A stretch of 64,000 bases of DNA from Undibacterium pigrum (GCF_003201815.1 NZ_QJKB01000001.1:124001-188000); one strand, 5' to 3'; counted from the stretch's first letter, positions 17,596-26,932 are shown. Made by a program: numbers and translations. Notes: generated from the sequence alone by a model not told the origin.

Positions 17596-18948
17596 ATGAG
17601 CAAACCAGTTTTCACCCATACCCAGGACCAGTTAAAGCAAATCGCGCAGGATATGTTGCGTTTCGCCCGTGAAAAAGGGGCATCGGATGCTGCAGTTGAA
17701 ATCAGTGAGGGCGGCGGCCTGTCCATTAGTGTGCGCAAGGGCAAGATAGAGACCATAGAGCAAAATCGCGACAAGGGTATAGGCATTACTGTGTATATCG
17801 GGCAGCGTCGCGGAAATGCCAGTACCTCGGATTTTTCTGAGCGGGCCCTGCGTGACTCTGTCGATGCTGCCTACAATATTGCCCGCTTTACAGCAGAAGA
17901 TGATTGCGCCGGCTTGCCGGATGCAGATTTGCTGGAAATGGCACCACGCGATCTCAAATTGTGCTATCCATGGCTGATCACTGCCGAAGAAGCCATAGAG
18001 CTGGCAAAACGCACAGAAGCAGCAGCTTTTGCCGTTGATAAGCGTATCACTAACAGCGAGGGCGCAAGTGTACACGCCCAGCAATCGCATTTTGTGGCTG
18101 CCAATTCGCGTGGGTTCATGGGAGGGTATCCTGTTTCTCGCCAGACGATCTCGGTCGCACCTATTGCTGGCAGAGGTGCAAAAATGCAAAGGGATGACTG
18201 GTATTCATCTCAGCGCAACGCCAAAAAACTGGCAGAGCCAGAAGCAATCGGCCGTTATGCTGCTGAACGCGCACTCGCCAAACTAAATGCCCGCAAGCTT
18301 GATACCCGCAAGTGCCCGGTTTTGTTTGAGGCCCCGCTGGCTGCGGGTTTATTGGGTGCCCTGGTGCAAGCGACCTCTGGCGGTGCTCTGTATCGCAAGT
18401 CCAGCTTCTTGCTGGATTCACTGGGCACGCAAATTTTCCCTTCCCACATACAAGTGCAGGAAGACCCGCACGTCATTGGTGCTGTCGGTTCATCGCCTTT
18501 TGATGATGAGGGCGTCAAGACGCGAAAACGCAATGTTGTTTCTGATGGTGTCTTGCAAGGCTATTTCCTGTCTACTTATTCTGCCCGCAAGCTGGGTATG
18601 CAAACTACGGGTAATGCTGGCGGCTCTCATAATCTGTCCCTGACTTCCAGCCTCACAAAACGAACAGACAATTTTGTTGGTATGCTCAAAAAGATGGGTA
18701 CTGGCTTACTGGTAACCGAGCTGATGGGACAGGGCGTGAATTATGTAACTGGTGATTATTCACGCGGTGCGTCTGGCTACTGGGTAGAAAATGGCGTGAT
18801 CCAGTATGCAGTAGAAGAAATTACGATTGCTGGCAATATGCGCGAGATGTTCCAGCAAATTGTGGCGATAGGTAATGATAGCTTGATACGTGGTACCAAA
18901 CAGACTGGCTCTATCCTGATTGAAAGCATGACAGTAGCGGGTAGCTAA
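17596..18948 (+). CDS. pmbA: PmbA (TldE) metalloprotease-family subunit
   Basis: A 450-residue cytosolic TldD/PmbA family protein. With TldD it forms a heterodimeric protease implicated in microcin B17 maturation and CcdA degradation. The sequence shows the family opening (ASDAAVEISEGGGLSISVRKGKIET), the AFDxR-like NSEGASV segment, and the C-terminal GTKQTGSILIESM end. PmbA lacks the TldD HEXXXH zinc motif and none is seen here, so catalysis would depend on a TldD encoded elsewhere. It is divergent from darP and followed by a good terminator. Confidence 0.95.
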   Translation: MSKPVFTHTQDQLKQIAQDMLRFAREKGASDAAVEISEGGGLSISVRKGKIETIEQNRDKGIGITVYIGQRRGNASTSDFSERALRDSVDAAYNIARFTAEDDCAGLPDADLLEMAPRDLKLCYPWLITAEEAIELAKRTEAAAFAVDKRITNSEGASVHAQQSHFVAANSRGFMGGYPVSRQTISVAPIAGRGAKMQRDDWYSSQRNAKKLAEPEAIGRYAAERALAKLNARKLDTRKCPVLFEAPLAAGLLGALVQATSGGALYRKSSFLLDSLGTQIFPSHIQVQEDPHVIGAVGSSPFDDEGVKTRKRNVVSDGVLQGYFLSTYSARKLGMQTTGNAGGSHNLSLTSSLTKRTDNFVGMLKKMGTGLLVTELMGQGVNYVTGDYSRGASGYWVENGVIQYAVEEITIAGNMREMFQQIVAIGNDSLIRGTKQTGSILIESMTVAGS

Positions 18949-18977
18949 AAGCTGCTTGTCTTTACAGCATTCTATGC

Positions 18978-19017
18978 GCCGGGCAATATCCTTATTTGAT
19001 ATTGTCCGGCATTTTAT
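18978..19017 (+). terminator. Intrinsic terminator after pmbA
   Basis: A 13-bp stem (GCCGGGCAATATC with GATATTGTCCGGC, one G-T pair) with a seven-base loop is followed by ATTTTATTT, about 30 bases after the pmbA stop. Confidence 0.88.
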
Positions 19018-19154
19018 TTGCCTGCTCAGAATTGTCCTGGATGGATGCGTCCATCAGACCTTAATTTAGTGCACTTGCAAAAAATGAAAGTGTGGATGTT
19101 GTTAATCGCCCTCAGTAAAAATACTTAAATTTCCTTTTTTGCAAGCAAAACACA

Positions 19155-19185
19155 GGCATATGCAGCATTTCAGGGGCATATGCAG
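19155..19185. promoter_or_regulatory. Tandem GCATATGC palindromes upstream of TRAP binding-protein gene
   Basis: The 11-base unit GGCATATGCAG occurs at 19155-19165 and again at 19175-19185, exactly 20 bases apart. Each contains the perfect 8-base palindrome GCATATGC (19156-19163 and 19176-19183). Two same-face palindromes two helical turns apart look like a cooperative operator. A further palindrome, TTGCA-T-TGCAA, lies at 19204-19214 next to a TATAAA at 19215-19220. The regulator is not identified. Confidence 0.5.
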
Positions 19186-19272
19186 GTGCTGCGCTTGTAA
19201 ATGTTGCATTGCAATATAAACATTTATTGCTAGGCCAGGATTACGCCCATAGAATGATTTCGGTTTTTAGTA

Positions 19273-19290
19273 AATGACGTCAATGTCATT
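19273..19290. promoter_or_regulatory. Inverted repeat AATGAC-N6-GTCATT
   Basis: A perfect 6-base inverted repeat about 60 bases before the TRAP binding-protein start. Possible second operator in the 400-base leader region that spans 18949-19346; apart from this, the tandem palindromes and the pmbA terminator nothing else was seen there. Confidence 0.3.
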
Positions 19291-19346
19291 GATTAGCGTG
19301 CAGGCCGGAAGCAATTCAGGTCATTATTCAAAATATCGGAGATAGT

Positions 19347-20438
19347 ATGGAACGTCGTTCCTTTCTTAAAAAAGCCGCAGCAAGTGCATCAGTTGGCGCT
19401 GCGGTTGCCGCGCCAGCCCTGGCTGCGGATGCTTTGCCTACCCTTAATTGGCGTTTGACATCCAGTTTCCCTAAAAGTCTGGACACCATTTTTGGTGCAT
19501 CCGAGGTTTTTGCCGCTCGTGTCAAAGAGCTGACAGATGGCAAATTGAATATACGGGTGTTTGCAGCCGGTGAGATTGTTCCAGGCACTGCGGTTTTGGA
19601 TGCCGTGCAAAATGGTACGGTGGAAATGGGGCACACAGCGTCGTATTATTATTTTGGTAAAGACCCTACATTTGCATTTGATACAGCAGTGCCATTTGGC
19701 CTGACTTCACGCCAGCAAACTGCGTGGATGCTGCATGGTAATGGCATGAAACTCATGCGCGAATTTTTCGCTGACTACAATGTCGTGAACTTCCTGGGCG
19801 GGAATACTGGCACTCAAATGGGTGGCTGGTTCCGTAAAGAAATCAAGACGGTAGCTGATTTAAATGGTTTGAAATTCCGCGTCGGTGGTTTTGCTGGCCG
19901 CGTCTTGTCCAAGCTGGGTACAGTGCCGCAACAGATCGCTGGCGGTGATATTTATCCTGCACTGGAAAAAGGTACGATCGATGCAGCAGAGTGGGTAGGT
20001 CCTTACGATGATGAAAAACTGGGCTTCAACAAGATTGCCAAGTTTTATTACTATCCAGGCTGGTGGGAAGGTGGCGCGCAGTTGTCTTTCTACGTCAGTA
20101 AAAAAGAATGGGATAAATTGCCCAAGCAGTACCAGGCAGCGATAGAGGCAGCAACGCATGAAGCGCATAACGACATGCAAGCCAAGTACGATGCACGCAA
20201 CCCTCCCGCTCTTGGACGTTTGCTGGCGCAAAAAATCAATCTGAAGCCTTTCCCGCAGCCAGTCATGGATGCTTGCTTTAAAGCTGCTCAGGATACGTTT
20301 ACGGAAGAAGTCGCAAAGAATCCTAAATTTGCCAAGGTGTATGCAGACTGGTTAAATTTCCGTAATAACCAGGGGCAGTGGTTTGGGGTTGCTGAACAAA
20401 GTTTTGCTCGCTTTAACTTTGGCAAGGCTTTGAAATAA
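19347..20438 (+). CDS. TRAP transporter substrate-binding protein (DctP family, TakP-like)
   Basis: A 363-residue periplasmic binding protein for a TRAP transporter, which imports carboxylates using a sodium gradient. The N-terminus MERRSFLKKAAASASVGAA is a twin-arginine-type signal (RRSFLKK, then a hydrophobic stretch and cleavage near APALAA). Mature landmarks are LTSSFPKSLDTIFGAS, GTAVLDAVQNGTVEMGHTA, LNGLKFRVGGFAGRVLSKLG (the helix with the carboxylate-binding Arg) and IDAAEWVGPYDDEKLGF. The last two match the alpha-keto acid-binding TakP-like group, so a 2-oxo or hydroxy carboxylate ligand is likely. The permease genes lie just downstream but on the opposite strand, which is unusual for TRAP operons. 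Confidence 0.92.
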   Translation: MERRSFLKKAAASASVGAAVAAPALAADALPTLNWRLTSSFPKSLDTIFGASEVFAARVKELTDGKLNIRVFAAGEIVPGTAVLDAVQNGTVEMGHTASYYYFGKDPTFAFDTAVPFGLTSRQQTAWMLHGNGMKLMREFFADYNVVNFLGGNTGTQMGGWFRKEIKTVADLNGLKFRVGGFAGRVLSKLGTVPQQIAGGDIYPALEKGTIDAAEWVGPYDDEKLGFNKIAKFYYYPGWWEGGAQLSFYVSKKEWDKLPKQYQAAIEAATHEAHNDMQAKYDARNPPALGRLLAQKINLKPFPQPVMDACFKAAQDTFTEEVAKNPKFAKVYADWLNFRNNQGQWFGVAEQSFARFNFGKALK

Positions 20439-20460
20439 TAGTATTTCAGGTTTTACAAAA

Positions 20461-20499
20461 TAAAAATCCCCGCAGAAAAATTTTTGCGGGGATTTTTTT
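20461..20499. terminator. Bidirectional intrinsic terminator between TRAP P and M genes
   Basis: The stem AAAATCCCCGC / GCGGGGATTTT, with an additional AAAAATTTTT in the loop and a run of seven T on the + side and A-run on the other, separates the convergent binding-protein gene and large permease gene. Confidence 0.9.
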
Positions 20500-20591
20500 G
20501 CGCCTTGTCTGCGGCAATGAAAAAACCTCTGCTATTGCTGGCCAGAGGTTTTCGCATTGCGAATCTATTACCTACTTATTTTATTCACTGC

Positions 20592-22358
20592 TTACTTCTG
20601 CGGCTCCTGGAACTGGAACTTGGGTTGTTCCTCTTCTGGCGGCGTATCAGGTGTGGCAGGTGCACTGGCTGGCTTTTCGGTACTTTCGCTAAATACCGGT
20701 GGCTTAGCTTCTACATCCGGCTCATTGACAGTCTTCTCTATCACCAGATTGCCTGATACCGGTTTGTCAGAACCCTTGTCCAGCAAGGCAGTTACCATGA
20801 CAGGGAAGCACATGACCAGTACCACCATGATCATCTGGAGGCCTACCCAGGGCAGGGCGCCCCAGTAGATGTCAGAGCTCTTGACTTCTTTAGGGGCTAC
20901 ACCACGCAGGTAGAACAGGGCGAAACCAAACGGTGGATGCATGAATGAGGTTTGCATGTTCACGCATAACATCACGCCAAACCAGACCAGTGCAGCAGAA
21001 GAGGCTGCTTGCGGGCTACCCATGCTTTCCAGTAAAACAGGTGCAAGGATTTTTTCTGCGACCGGTGCCAGCATGGGAACCACGATGAAGGCAATTTCAA
21101 AGAAATCCAGGAAGAAAGCCAGGAAGAAAATGAACAGGTTGACGATCAGCAAAAAGCCTATCCAGCCTCCTGGCAAAGACGTAAACAAATGTTCTACCCA
21201 TACCCCACCATCGACACCCTGGAACACGACCGAGAAGCAGGTTGAGCCTATCAGGATAAACACCACCATCGCAGTAATGCGCATGGTGGATTGATAGCCC
21301 AGCGTGATCAGGGCGCGCAAGTCAGCAATCCGATAGGCGCGCGTCACCAGCCAGACTATGGCAACGTACACCAGCACCAGGGCTATTTGTAATGCGAGCT
21401 TTGCAGGCTTGCTGATTTCATTGGCATCAGAGTAAAAAAACAGGCCGATGATGAGAGCAATACCGAGGCCAGCAAGACCAACACGGAAAGCCAGTTTGTC
21501 TCTCTTGTTGAATTCCTTGTCGCGCAAAACCGCCAGGATAATTGCACCCAGTGCTCCCATGGCGCCAGATTCTGTTGGTGTTGCTATGCCCAGCATCATG
21601 GTGCCGAGTACCATGAAAATCAATACGGCTGATGGAATAATCCCTTGCAGGCATTTTTTCCACAAGGCCCAGCCTTGCAGGGTACGCGCTTCTTTGGGGA
21701 CGGCTGGCAGCCAGTCAGGCTTAAGACGTGACAGGATGAAGGTGTACAGAATGAACAAGGCGATCTGTACCAGTGATGGGCCCCATGCGCCCAGATACAT
21801 GCTGCCTACGTCGGCGCTGGAAGTCTGGGTTTTCAATTGGTCAGCCAATACCACCAGCACCAGGGAAGGTGGGACCAGTTGGGTAATCGTGCCTGAGGCT
21901 GCCAATACGCCAGTGGTATAGCGTATGTTGTAACCATAACGCATCATGACGGGCAAGGAAATCATCGCCATCGCAATTACCTGAGCTGCAACCGTGCCTG
22001 TGATGGCGCCAAGGATGAAGCCAACGATAATGACAGAATAACCAAGACCACCACGGATAGGACCAAACAACTGGCCCATGGAGTCAAGCATGTCTTCTGC
22101 CAGGCCACACTTCTCAAGTATCGCCCCCATGAAGGTAAAGAAGGGAATCGCCAATAAAAGATCATTGGCCAGCACGCTGCCAAAAATACGTTGTGGAACC
22201 GCTTGCAGGAAAGCGACGTTGAAAAAGCCCAGTTCTATTGATAACAGGCCAAACGAAAGACCAACAGCCAGCAGGGAAAATGCGACGGGAAAACCGACAA
22301 GCATAAACAGCACCAGGCCGCCAAACATCAGTGGCGGCATATACTCGATAGGGATCAT
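20592..22358 (-). CDS. TRAP transporter large permease subunit (DctM family)
   Basis: A 588-residue inner-membrane protein, about 150 residues longer than the classic DctM. It has the DctM family core with more than ten helices (LLAIPFFTFMGAILEKCGLAEDML, TPTESGAMGALGAI, FLDFFEIAFIVVPM), an extra pair of helices near residues 290-340, and a soluble Pro/Glu/Lys-rich tail of about 65 residues after ALLDKGSDKP. Large M subunits with this insertion are typical of TakP-type systems, in agreement with the neighbouring binding protein. Its ATG overlaps the stop of the small permease (ATGA), so the pair is coupled. It converges with the binding-protein gene across a bidirectional terminator. Confidence 0.93.
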   Translation of the reverse strand: MIPIEYMPPLMFGGLVLFMLVGFPVAFSLLAVGLSFGLLSIELGFFNVAFLQAVPQRIFGSVLANDLLLAIPFFTFMGAILEKCGLAEDMLDSMGQLFGPIRGGLGYSVIIVGFILGAITGTVAAQVIAMAMISLPVMMRYGYNIRYTTGVLAASGTITQLVPPSLVLVVLADQLKTQTSSADVGSMYLGAWGPSLVQIALFILYTFILSRLKPDWLPAVPKEARTLQGWALWKKCLQGIIPSAVLIFMVLGTMMLGIATPTESGAMGALGAIILAVLRDKEFNKRDKLAFRVGLAGLGIALIIGLFFYSDANEISKPAKLALQIALVLVYVAIVWLVTRAYRIADLRALITLGYQSTMRITAMVVFILIGSTCFSVVFQGVDGGVWVEHLFTSLPGGWIGFLLIVNLFIFFLAFFLDFFEIAFIVVPMLAPVAEKILAPVLLESMGSPQAASSAALVWFGVMLCVNMQTSFMHPPFGFALFYLRGVAPKEVKSSDIYWGALPWVGLQMIMVVLVMCFPVMVTALLDKGSDKPVSGNLVIEKTVNEPDVEAKPPVFSESTEKPASAPATPDTPPEEEQPKFQFQEPQK

Positions 22359-22903
22359 TGCACAGGCCTTTCGTATTTCGATTCCAGATGTGTTTTGCCC
22401 AGCAAGGATGCAATACGTTTGATGAGTTCAGATACGCCTTGCAATGTCAGCAATGCAAAGCCGACAGGAACGATGAGTTTGATCGGGTAGCGCGGCAGGC
22501 CACCGGAGTTACTCGATTGTTCCAGAATTTCCCAGGAAGGCAGGAACAAGGATTTCCAGGCCAGCCAGGAAAACAGGATGCATGAAGGGAAAAGGAAAAA
22601 GACGATACCGAAAATATCGATCCAGAGTTGCGCCCGTTCAGAAACATGGGCATAGATCAAATCTACCCGCACATGTTCATTTTTCTGGAAGGTGTATGAA
22701 GCACCCAGCATGACGGCTGCACCAAACAAATACCATTGCAATTCCAGTGGCCAGTTGTCGCTCCAGTCGAAACCATAACGTATTAACGCATTACTGGCGC
22801 TGACGATACATGATAATAAAATTAACAAGTTTGCCAGACTGCCGATACGTTCATTCATTACGTCGATCCATTTAGACAGACGCAGAAATACTTGCATATA
22901 CAT
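22355..22903 (-). CDS. TRAP transporter small permease subunit (DctQ family)
   Basis: A 182-residue membrane protein with four predicted helices, the small subunit that pairs with DctM. Features include NALIRYGFDWSDNWPLELQWYLFGAAVMLGASYTFQKNEHVRVDL, where the helix-2 region and the EHVRVD motif are the DctQ hallmark. The start could be either Met1 or Met3 (22897); an AGGAGA-like stretch (GAGATA on this strand) lies just upstream. It is the first gene of a two-gene permease operon whose control region is the 22904-23229 gap. Confidence 0.91.
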   Translation of the reverse strand: MYMQVFLRLSKWIDVMNERIGSLANLLILLSCIVSASNALIRYGFDWSDNWPLELQWYLFGAAVMLGASYTFQKNEHVRVDLIYAHVSERAQLWIDIFGIVFFLFPSCILFSWLAWKSLFLPSWEILEQSSNSGGLPRYPIKLIVPVGFALLTLQGVSELIKRIASLLGKTHLESKYERPVQ

Positions 22904-23229
22904 ATCTCCTGAGTTTTTATTTTACAGACGTCAACAACGCGCATGCCAGCCATTGCCTTGCTGCCAGATAAGGGTTGTTGAGTCTTGTTTTTTGTGCTTT
23001 TGAAATCACCATGCGCATAGTGCAGGTATTCACATGCCGTCACGAGTATAAGACATTTTTTCACATACACGAGAGTCTGTATGAGTTGAAAAAATACTTT
23101 TTTGAAGTGAAAACGACAATCCCAGTATTTCTACTTAGATCAAGATAAAAAGCGTGGAAAGGCTTTTGGGTTATGGGTGCAATTTTCTGATTGTAAATCG
23201 CACCCATAACAGTTGATTGAGTAGCTATG
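22904..23229. other. Intergenic region upstream of TRAP permease genes
   Basis: This 326-base gap separates the permease operon from the end of argH. It holds an 11-bp perfect stem with a 19-base loop (23170-23180 / 23200-23210) just past the argH stop, probably its transcription end although no T-run follows. No copy of the GCATATGC operator seen in front of the binding-protein gene was found. No ORF with protein-like character is visible. Confidence 0.5.
23170..23210 (-). terminator. Hairpin downstream of argH
   Basis: GTTATGGGTGC and GCACCCATAAC form a perfect 11-bp stem around a 19-base loop, 20 bases beyond the argH stop. Absence of a T-run on the minus strand lowers confidence that it is an intrinsic terminator. 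Confidence 0.5.
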
Positions 23230-24624
23230 TTAGCTGAGTTGGTTGCGCAGTCTGGCAATTGCCAGTTTAACTTGCTGTGGTGCTGTGCCACCGATATGGT
23301 TACGCGCTGCAACTGAGCCTTCCAGCGTCAGGACTTCAAATATATCCTCATTGATGAGGCTGGAGAAGGCGCGCAATTCTTCCAGCGACATATCGCTAAG
23401 GTCACAGCCTTTTTCTACACAAGTGCGTACCGCCAGAGCGACAGCTTCATGGGCATCACGGAAAGGCAGGCCTTTCTTGACCAGATAATCGGCCAGGTCA
23501 GTTGCTGTTGCATAGCCTTGCAGGGCGGCGGCACGCATGGCTTCTGGCTTGACAGTGATACCGCCTGCCATATCAGCAAAAATGCGCAGGGTATCGATGA
23601 CCGTGTCTACCGTATCAAACAAGGGTTCCTTGTCTTCCTGGTTGTCTTTGTTGTAAGCCAGTGGCTGGCCTTTCATCAGAGTCAGCAGGGCGATCAGGTG
23701 ACCATTCACGCGACCAGTCTTGCCACGTGCCAGTTCCGGTACGTCAGGGTTTTTCTTTTGCGGCATGATGGAAGAGCCTGTGCAAAAGCGGTCAGCGATA
23801 TCGATAAAGCCTATGCGCGGGCTCATCCAGATCACCAGTTCTTCTGACATGCGCGAGATATGGGTCATCACCAGCGCAGCAGCAGCGCAAAATTCTATGG
23901 CGAAATCGCGGTCAGAGACGGCATCCAGCGAGTTATAGCAAACTTCGTCAAAGCCCAATGTTCTGGCAACGCGCTCACGGTCGATAGGGAAGGTCGTGCC
24001 AGCCAGGGCAGCTGCGCCCAGCGGCAAGCGATTCACACGTCTGCGGCAATCCTGCATACGCTCGGTGTCACGGCCAAACATTTCTACATAGGCAAGGATG
24101 TGGTGACCAAAAGTGATAGGCTGGGCTACTTGCATATGCGTGAAGCCTGGCAGTATGGTGTCGGCATTTTTTTCTGCCAGATCCAGCAAGGCCAGGCGGA
24201 AGTCTTGCAGCAAGCCGAGGATATTGTCGATGGCACTGCGCATGTATAAACGGATATCAGTGGCCACCTGGTCATTGCGTGAACGGCCCGTATGCAGACG
24301 CTTGCCAGCATCGCCAACCAGTTCGGTCAGGCGTTTTTCTATATTCAGATGCACATCTTCCAGGTCCAGCAGCCATTCAAACTTGCCACTGTCGATTTCA
24401 GACTTGATTTGCGCCATGCCACGTTGTATGTCGGCATAGTCCTGGGCGGTGATGATGTTTTGTGCCTGCAGCATCTCGGCATGTGCCAGCGAGCCCTGGA
24501 TATCAAAGGCAGCCATGCGGTTGTCAAAGAAAACCGAGGCAGTATAGCGTTTGACCAGATCAGAAACAGGCTCAGAGAAACGGGCAGACCATGCCTCGTT
24601 TTTTTTATTGAATTGTGATGTCAT
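23230..24624 (-). CDS. argH: ArgH, argininosuccinate lyase
   Basis: Splits argininosuccinate into arginine and fumarate, the last step of arginine biosynthesis; a homotetramer of the fumarase/aspartase superfamily. The 464 residues show [30 protein letters not shown], the [19 protein letters not shown] block and the signature loop [15 protein letters not shown] carrying the catalytic Ser region. The start chosen ([19 protein letters not shown]) is nine codons inside the longest frame and matches the family N-terminus. The gene is divergent from an algZ/algR-like pair, a neighbourhood known from Pseudomonas. Confidence 0.97.
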   Translation of the reverse strand: MTSQFNKKNEAWSARFSEPVSDLVKRYTASVFFDNRMAAFDIQGSLAHAEMLQAQNIITAQDYADIQRGMAQIKSEIDSGKFEWLLDLEDVHLNIEKRLTELVGDAGKRLHTGRSRNDQVATDIRLYMRSAIDNILGLLQDFRLALLDLAEKNADTILPGFTHMQVAQPITFGHHILAYVEMFGRDTERMQDCRRRVNRLPLGAAALAGTTFPIDRERVARTLGFDEVCYNSLDAVSDRDFAIEFCAAAALVMTHISRMSEELVIWMSPRIGFIDIADRFCTGSSIMPQKKNPDVPELARGKTGRVNGHLIALLTLMKGQPLAYNKDNQEDKEPLFDTVDTVIDTLRIFADMAGGITVKPEAMRAAALQGYATATDLADYLVKKGLPFRDAHEAVALAVRTCVEKGCDLSDMSLEELRAFSSLINEDIFEVLTLEGSVAARNHIGGTAPQQVKLAIARLRNQLS

Positions 24625-24831
24625 AGTGAATTGTTGCCATATTGGCTGCATTTGCGAGAGAATTTCCCCTGATTATCCCAGATTTTGCCCTTGATTACCC
24701 TTGGAAATGCTGGATGCTTGTAGAGTCAGGGGGAATAGATCAGCAATTAATGGGTCGCGTGGTCAAATAAAGGCTGAGTACGCCTGGGCCGGAGATGCCA
24801 TCAAGGTGTTCAACAATAAGACAAAGCAGAG

Positions 24832-25869
24832 ATGACTAACGATAAAAAAGACAGCATAAGCGAGCCATTGGTACCAGATTGCTGCAATCTGGGCGTTTTT
24901 TCCCGTGTACTGATCAGTGTTAACTTGCTGGGTTTATTTGTCCTGTGGTCGCGCGGAGACGATTGGCGAATGGTGCTGCAGAATTTTCTGGAAAGCGCAA
25001 TGTTGCTGGAAACCATATGCCTTTTATCTTTATTGGCCTTGTGTAATTTGCGCCGGCTGGCAATGCGTTTTCCCATGTCGGCCTGGTTTCAGCGCTTATT
25101 ATGTTGCATGTTACCAACAGCCATCGCATCATTGATCATGGTGTATTTGCGTATGCAAGACTGGTTTTTGGCGGGCTTCCCCAGGCTCAGTCCCATTTTT
25201 GTCGTTGCCGCAAGTGGCGTGCTGGCGCTGATATTCCAGCAGTATTTTGAATTGCGCACCCGGGCATATTCACCCGCTTTGGGTGAGGCGAAGCTGCAAG
25301 CCTTGCAGGCCAGGATACGCCCTCATTTCTTGTTCAATAGTCTCAATACCGCTTTGTCATTGATACGCACAGAGCCGCGCCGTGCGGAAATGGTACTGGA
25401 AGATCTGGCAGATTTATTCAGGGTTTTGATGCGTGATACCCGTAATGTCACCAGCTTGCAAGAGGAAATACGCTTGTGTGAACAATATCTGGCGATAGAA
25501 AAAATACGTATAGGTGAGCGTTTGCAGGTGACCTGGGATATGGAGAAAATCTCTGTCAAAGAGTTGAACGAGATACAAATTCCCTCTTTGTTATTGCAGC
25601 CCTTGCTTGAAAATGCTGTTCACTACGGCGTAGAGCCTTCAGTGCAGCAAGCCACCATCACCGTAGAGATAAAGCGCCAGCTGGACAAGGTGGAAATTCG
25701 CGTTTGCAATCCCTTCCATGCCGACGCCAATACGGTGTCGGGTAACCAGATGGCATTGGAAAACATACGTCAGCGACTAAGTTTGCTTTATGATATCGAA
25801 GCGCAGATCCAATATGGGGTGGTAGATGCGTATTTTGAAGTTAAATTGCAGTTCCCAGCTAAAAGATGA
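24832..25869 (+). CDS. algZ: LytS/AlgZ-type membrane sensor histidine kinase
   Basis: A 345-residue kinase with about four TM helices in the first 135 residues, followed by a His_kinase domain of the LytS/AlgZ type. The phospho-acceptor His lies in RIRPHFLFNSLNT (H165), and the ATP-binding part begins around IPSLLLQPLLENAVHYGVEP (N-box). No extra sensor domain is present, so sensing is probably through the membrane bundle. The gene overlaps by four bases (ATGATGA) a LytTR response regulator and diverges from argH. In Pseudomonas the AlgZ(FimS)/AlgR pair, which controls alginate and type IV pilus genes, lies next to argH, so the symbol is used on synteny and domain grounds. Confidence 0.87.
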   Translation: MTNDKKDSISEPLVPDCCNLGVFSRVLISVNLLGLFVLWSRGDDWRMVLQNFLESAMLLETICLLSLLALCNLRRLAMRFPMSAWFQRLLCCMLPTAIASLIMVYLRMQDWFLAGFPRLSPIFVVAASGVLALIFQQYFELRTRAYSPALGEAKLQALQARIRPHFLFNSLNTALSLIRTEPRRAEMVLEDLADLFRVLMRDTRNVTSLQEEIRLCEQYLAIEKIRIGERLQVTWDMEKISVKELNEIQIPSLLLQPLLENAVHYGVEPSVQQATITVEIKRQLDKVEIRVCNPFHADANTVSGNQMALENIRQRLSLLYDIEAQIQYGVVDAYFEVKLQFPAKR

Positions 25870-26666
25870 TGACACCAAGAATATTGATTGTTGATGATGA
25901 AGCACCCGCAAGACAAAGGTTGATGACGCTATTAACCGACATCCAGGCAGAGTGCCCGGTGACGGTGGTGGGAGAAGCAGAAAACGCCATGCTGGCGCTG
26001 GAAAAAATAGACAGCCTGCATCCTGAAATCGTTTTGCTGGATGTGCAGATGCCAGGCATGAACGGTATAGAGCTGGCATATCACCTGGCGCAACATCAGG
26101 CCAGTGTGCGCCCGCCAGCGATTATTTTTGTGACGGCCTATGATGAATTTGCTGTCAAGGCTTTTGAAGTGCACGCACTTGACTACCTGATGAAGCCAGT
26201 TCGGGCCAGCAGGCTGGTAGATGCCTTGCAGCGCGCCTGCGAAAAAGTGAAAGTGCAGCATCGCCTGCCTGAAACCATCGCCGCCGATGCACACTGCGCC
26301 AAGCGCAAGCATTTTTCAGTATTGGAAAGAGGGCGAATTTTACTTGTGCCCGTCACAGATGTGCTGTTTTTAAAGGCAGAACAAAAATATGTGACCCTGC
26401 ACACGGCCCAGAGGGAGTATTTGCTGGAAGAGTCACTGACTTCGATAGAGCTGGAGCTGGGAGATTTCCTGATCAGGGTGCATAGGAATGCCCTGGTAGC
26501 GCGTGCCGCCATTCATGGCGTCGAGAGAGCAGTGCAAGTGGTGGATACTGATGGCAGTCAGGAAAAGGTGTCGGAATCCTGGCAAGTCATTGTCACGGGT
26601 TGTACAGAACGGCTGCCAATCTCACGCCGGCAATGGCCAGCTATAAAGGCATTGGTAAGAGTCTGA
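25866..26666 (+). CDS. algR: LytTR response regulator (AlgR-like)
   Basis: A 266-residue regulator with an N-terminal receiver (about 1-125) and a C-terminal LytTR DNA-binding domain (about 165-260). Acceptor Asp D59 lies in IVLLDVQMPGMNG, the switch Thr in IFVTAYDEFAV, and the conserved Lys in YLMKPV. The LytTR part includes VLFLKAEQKYVTLHT and the FLIRVHRNALV motif, which is the usual LytTR recognition strand-loop region. Two adjacent ATGs are possible starts; both overlap the kinase stop. The partner is the kinase immediately upstream. AlgR binding sites were not searched for exhaustively. Confidence 0.88.
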   Translation: MMTPRILIVDDEAPARQRLMTLLTDIQAECPVTVVGEAENAMLALEKIDSLHPEIVLLDVQMPGMNGIELAYHLAQHQASVRPPAIIFVTAYDEFAVKAFEVHALDYLMKPVRASRLVDALQRACEKVKVQHRLPETIAADAHCAKRKHFSVLERGRILLVPVTDVLFLKAEQKYVTLHTAQREYLLEESLTSIELELGDFLIRVHRNALVARAAIHGVERAVQVVDTDGSQEKVSESWQVIVTGCTERLPISRRQWPAIKALVRV

Positions 26667-26704
26667 GGTGCAGGGATATTTATGGAGTAAGGGTGCCCGG
26701 CACC

Positions 26705-26932
26705 TCAACGCCAGACAGGCAGGCCGGTCAAATCAGTGTTTTCATCCTGTACCCAGGCTGGCAGGCCAGTGCGGTCAGTTGGTCCCAGTACTTCAAGTAA
26801 CTCTAGTTGCTCTTGTTTTTTGCCGCGCCGACCTGGTGCTGGCTTTACTGGTTTTCTGTTCTCCGGCAATAAAAACGCAGGTTCGCCGAAGCCGGGCAAT
26901 TCCAGGGTGGCGTGATCTTTATTGTCTTTCAT
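26705..26932 (-). CDS. Small hypothetical protein, convergent with algR-like gene
   Basis: A 75-residue frame starting MKDNKDHATLELPGFGEPAF. A TTG start 16 codons further upstream is also possible. The middle is basic and Pro-rich (RKPVKPAPGRRGKK), and the end reads LPAWVQDENTDLTGLPVW followed by Arg and stop. The alternation of a short hydrophobic N-terminal motif, a charged linker and a Trp/Leu/Pro-rich C-terminus looks like a real, partly disordered protein rather than random sequence. I do not recognise the family. It sits alone between algR and the initiator tRNA; nothing else is seen in 26667-27057. Confidence 0.5.
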   Translation of the reverse strand: MKDNKDHATLELPGFGEPAFLLPENRKPVKPAPGRRGKKQEQLELLEVLGPTDRTGLPAWVQDENTDLTGLPVWR

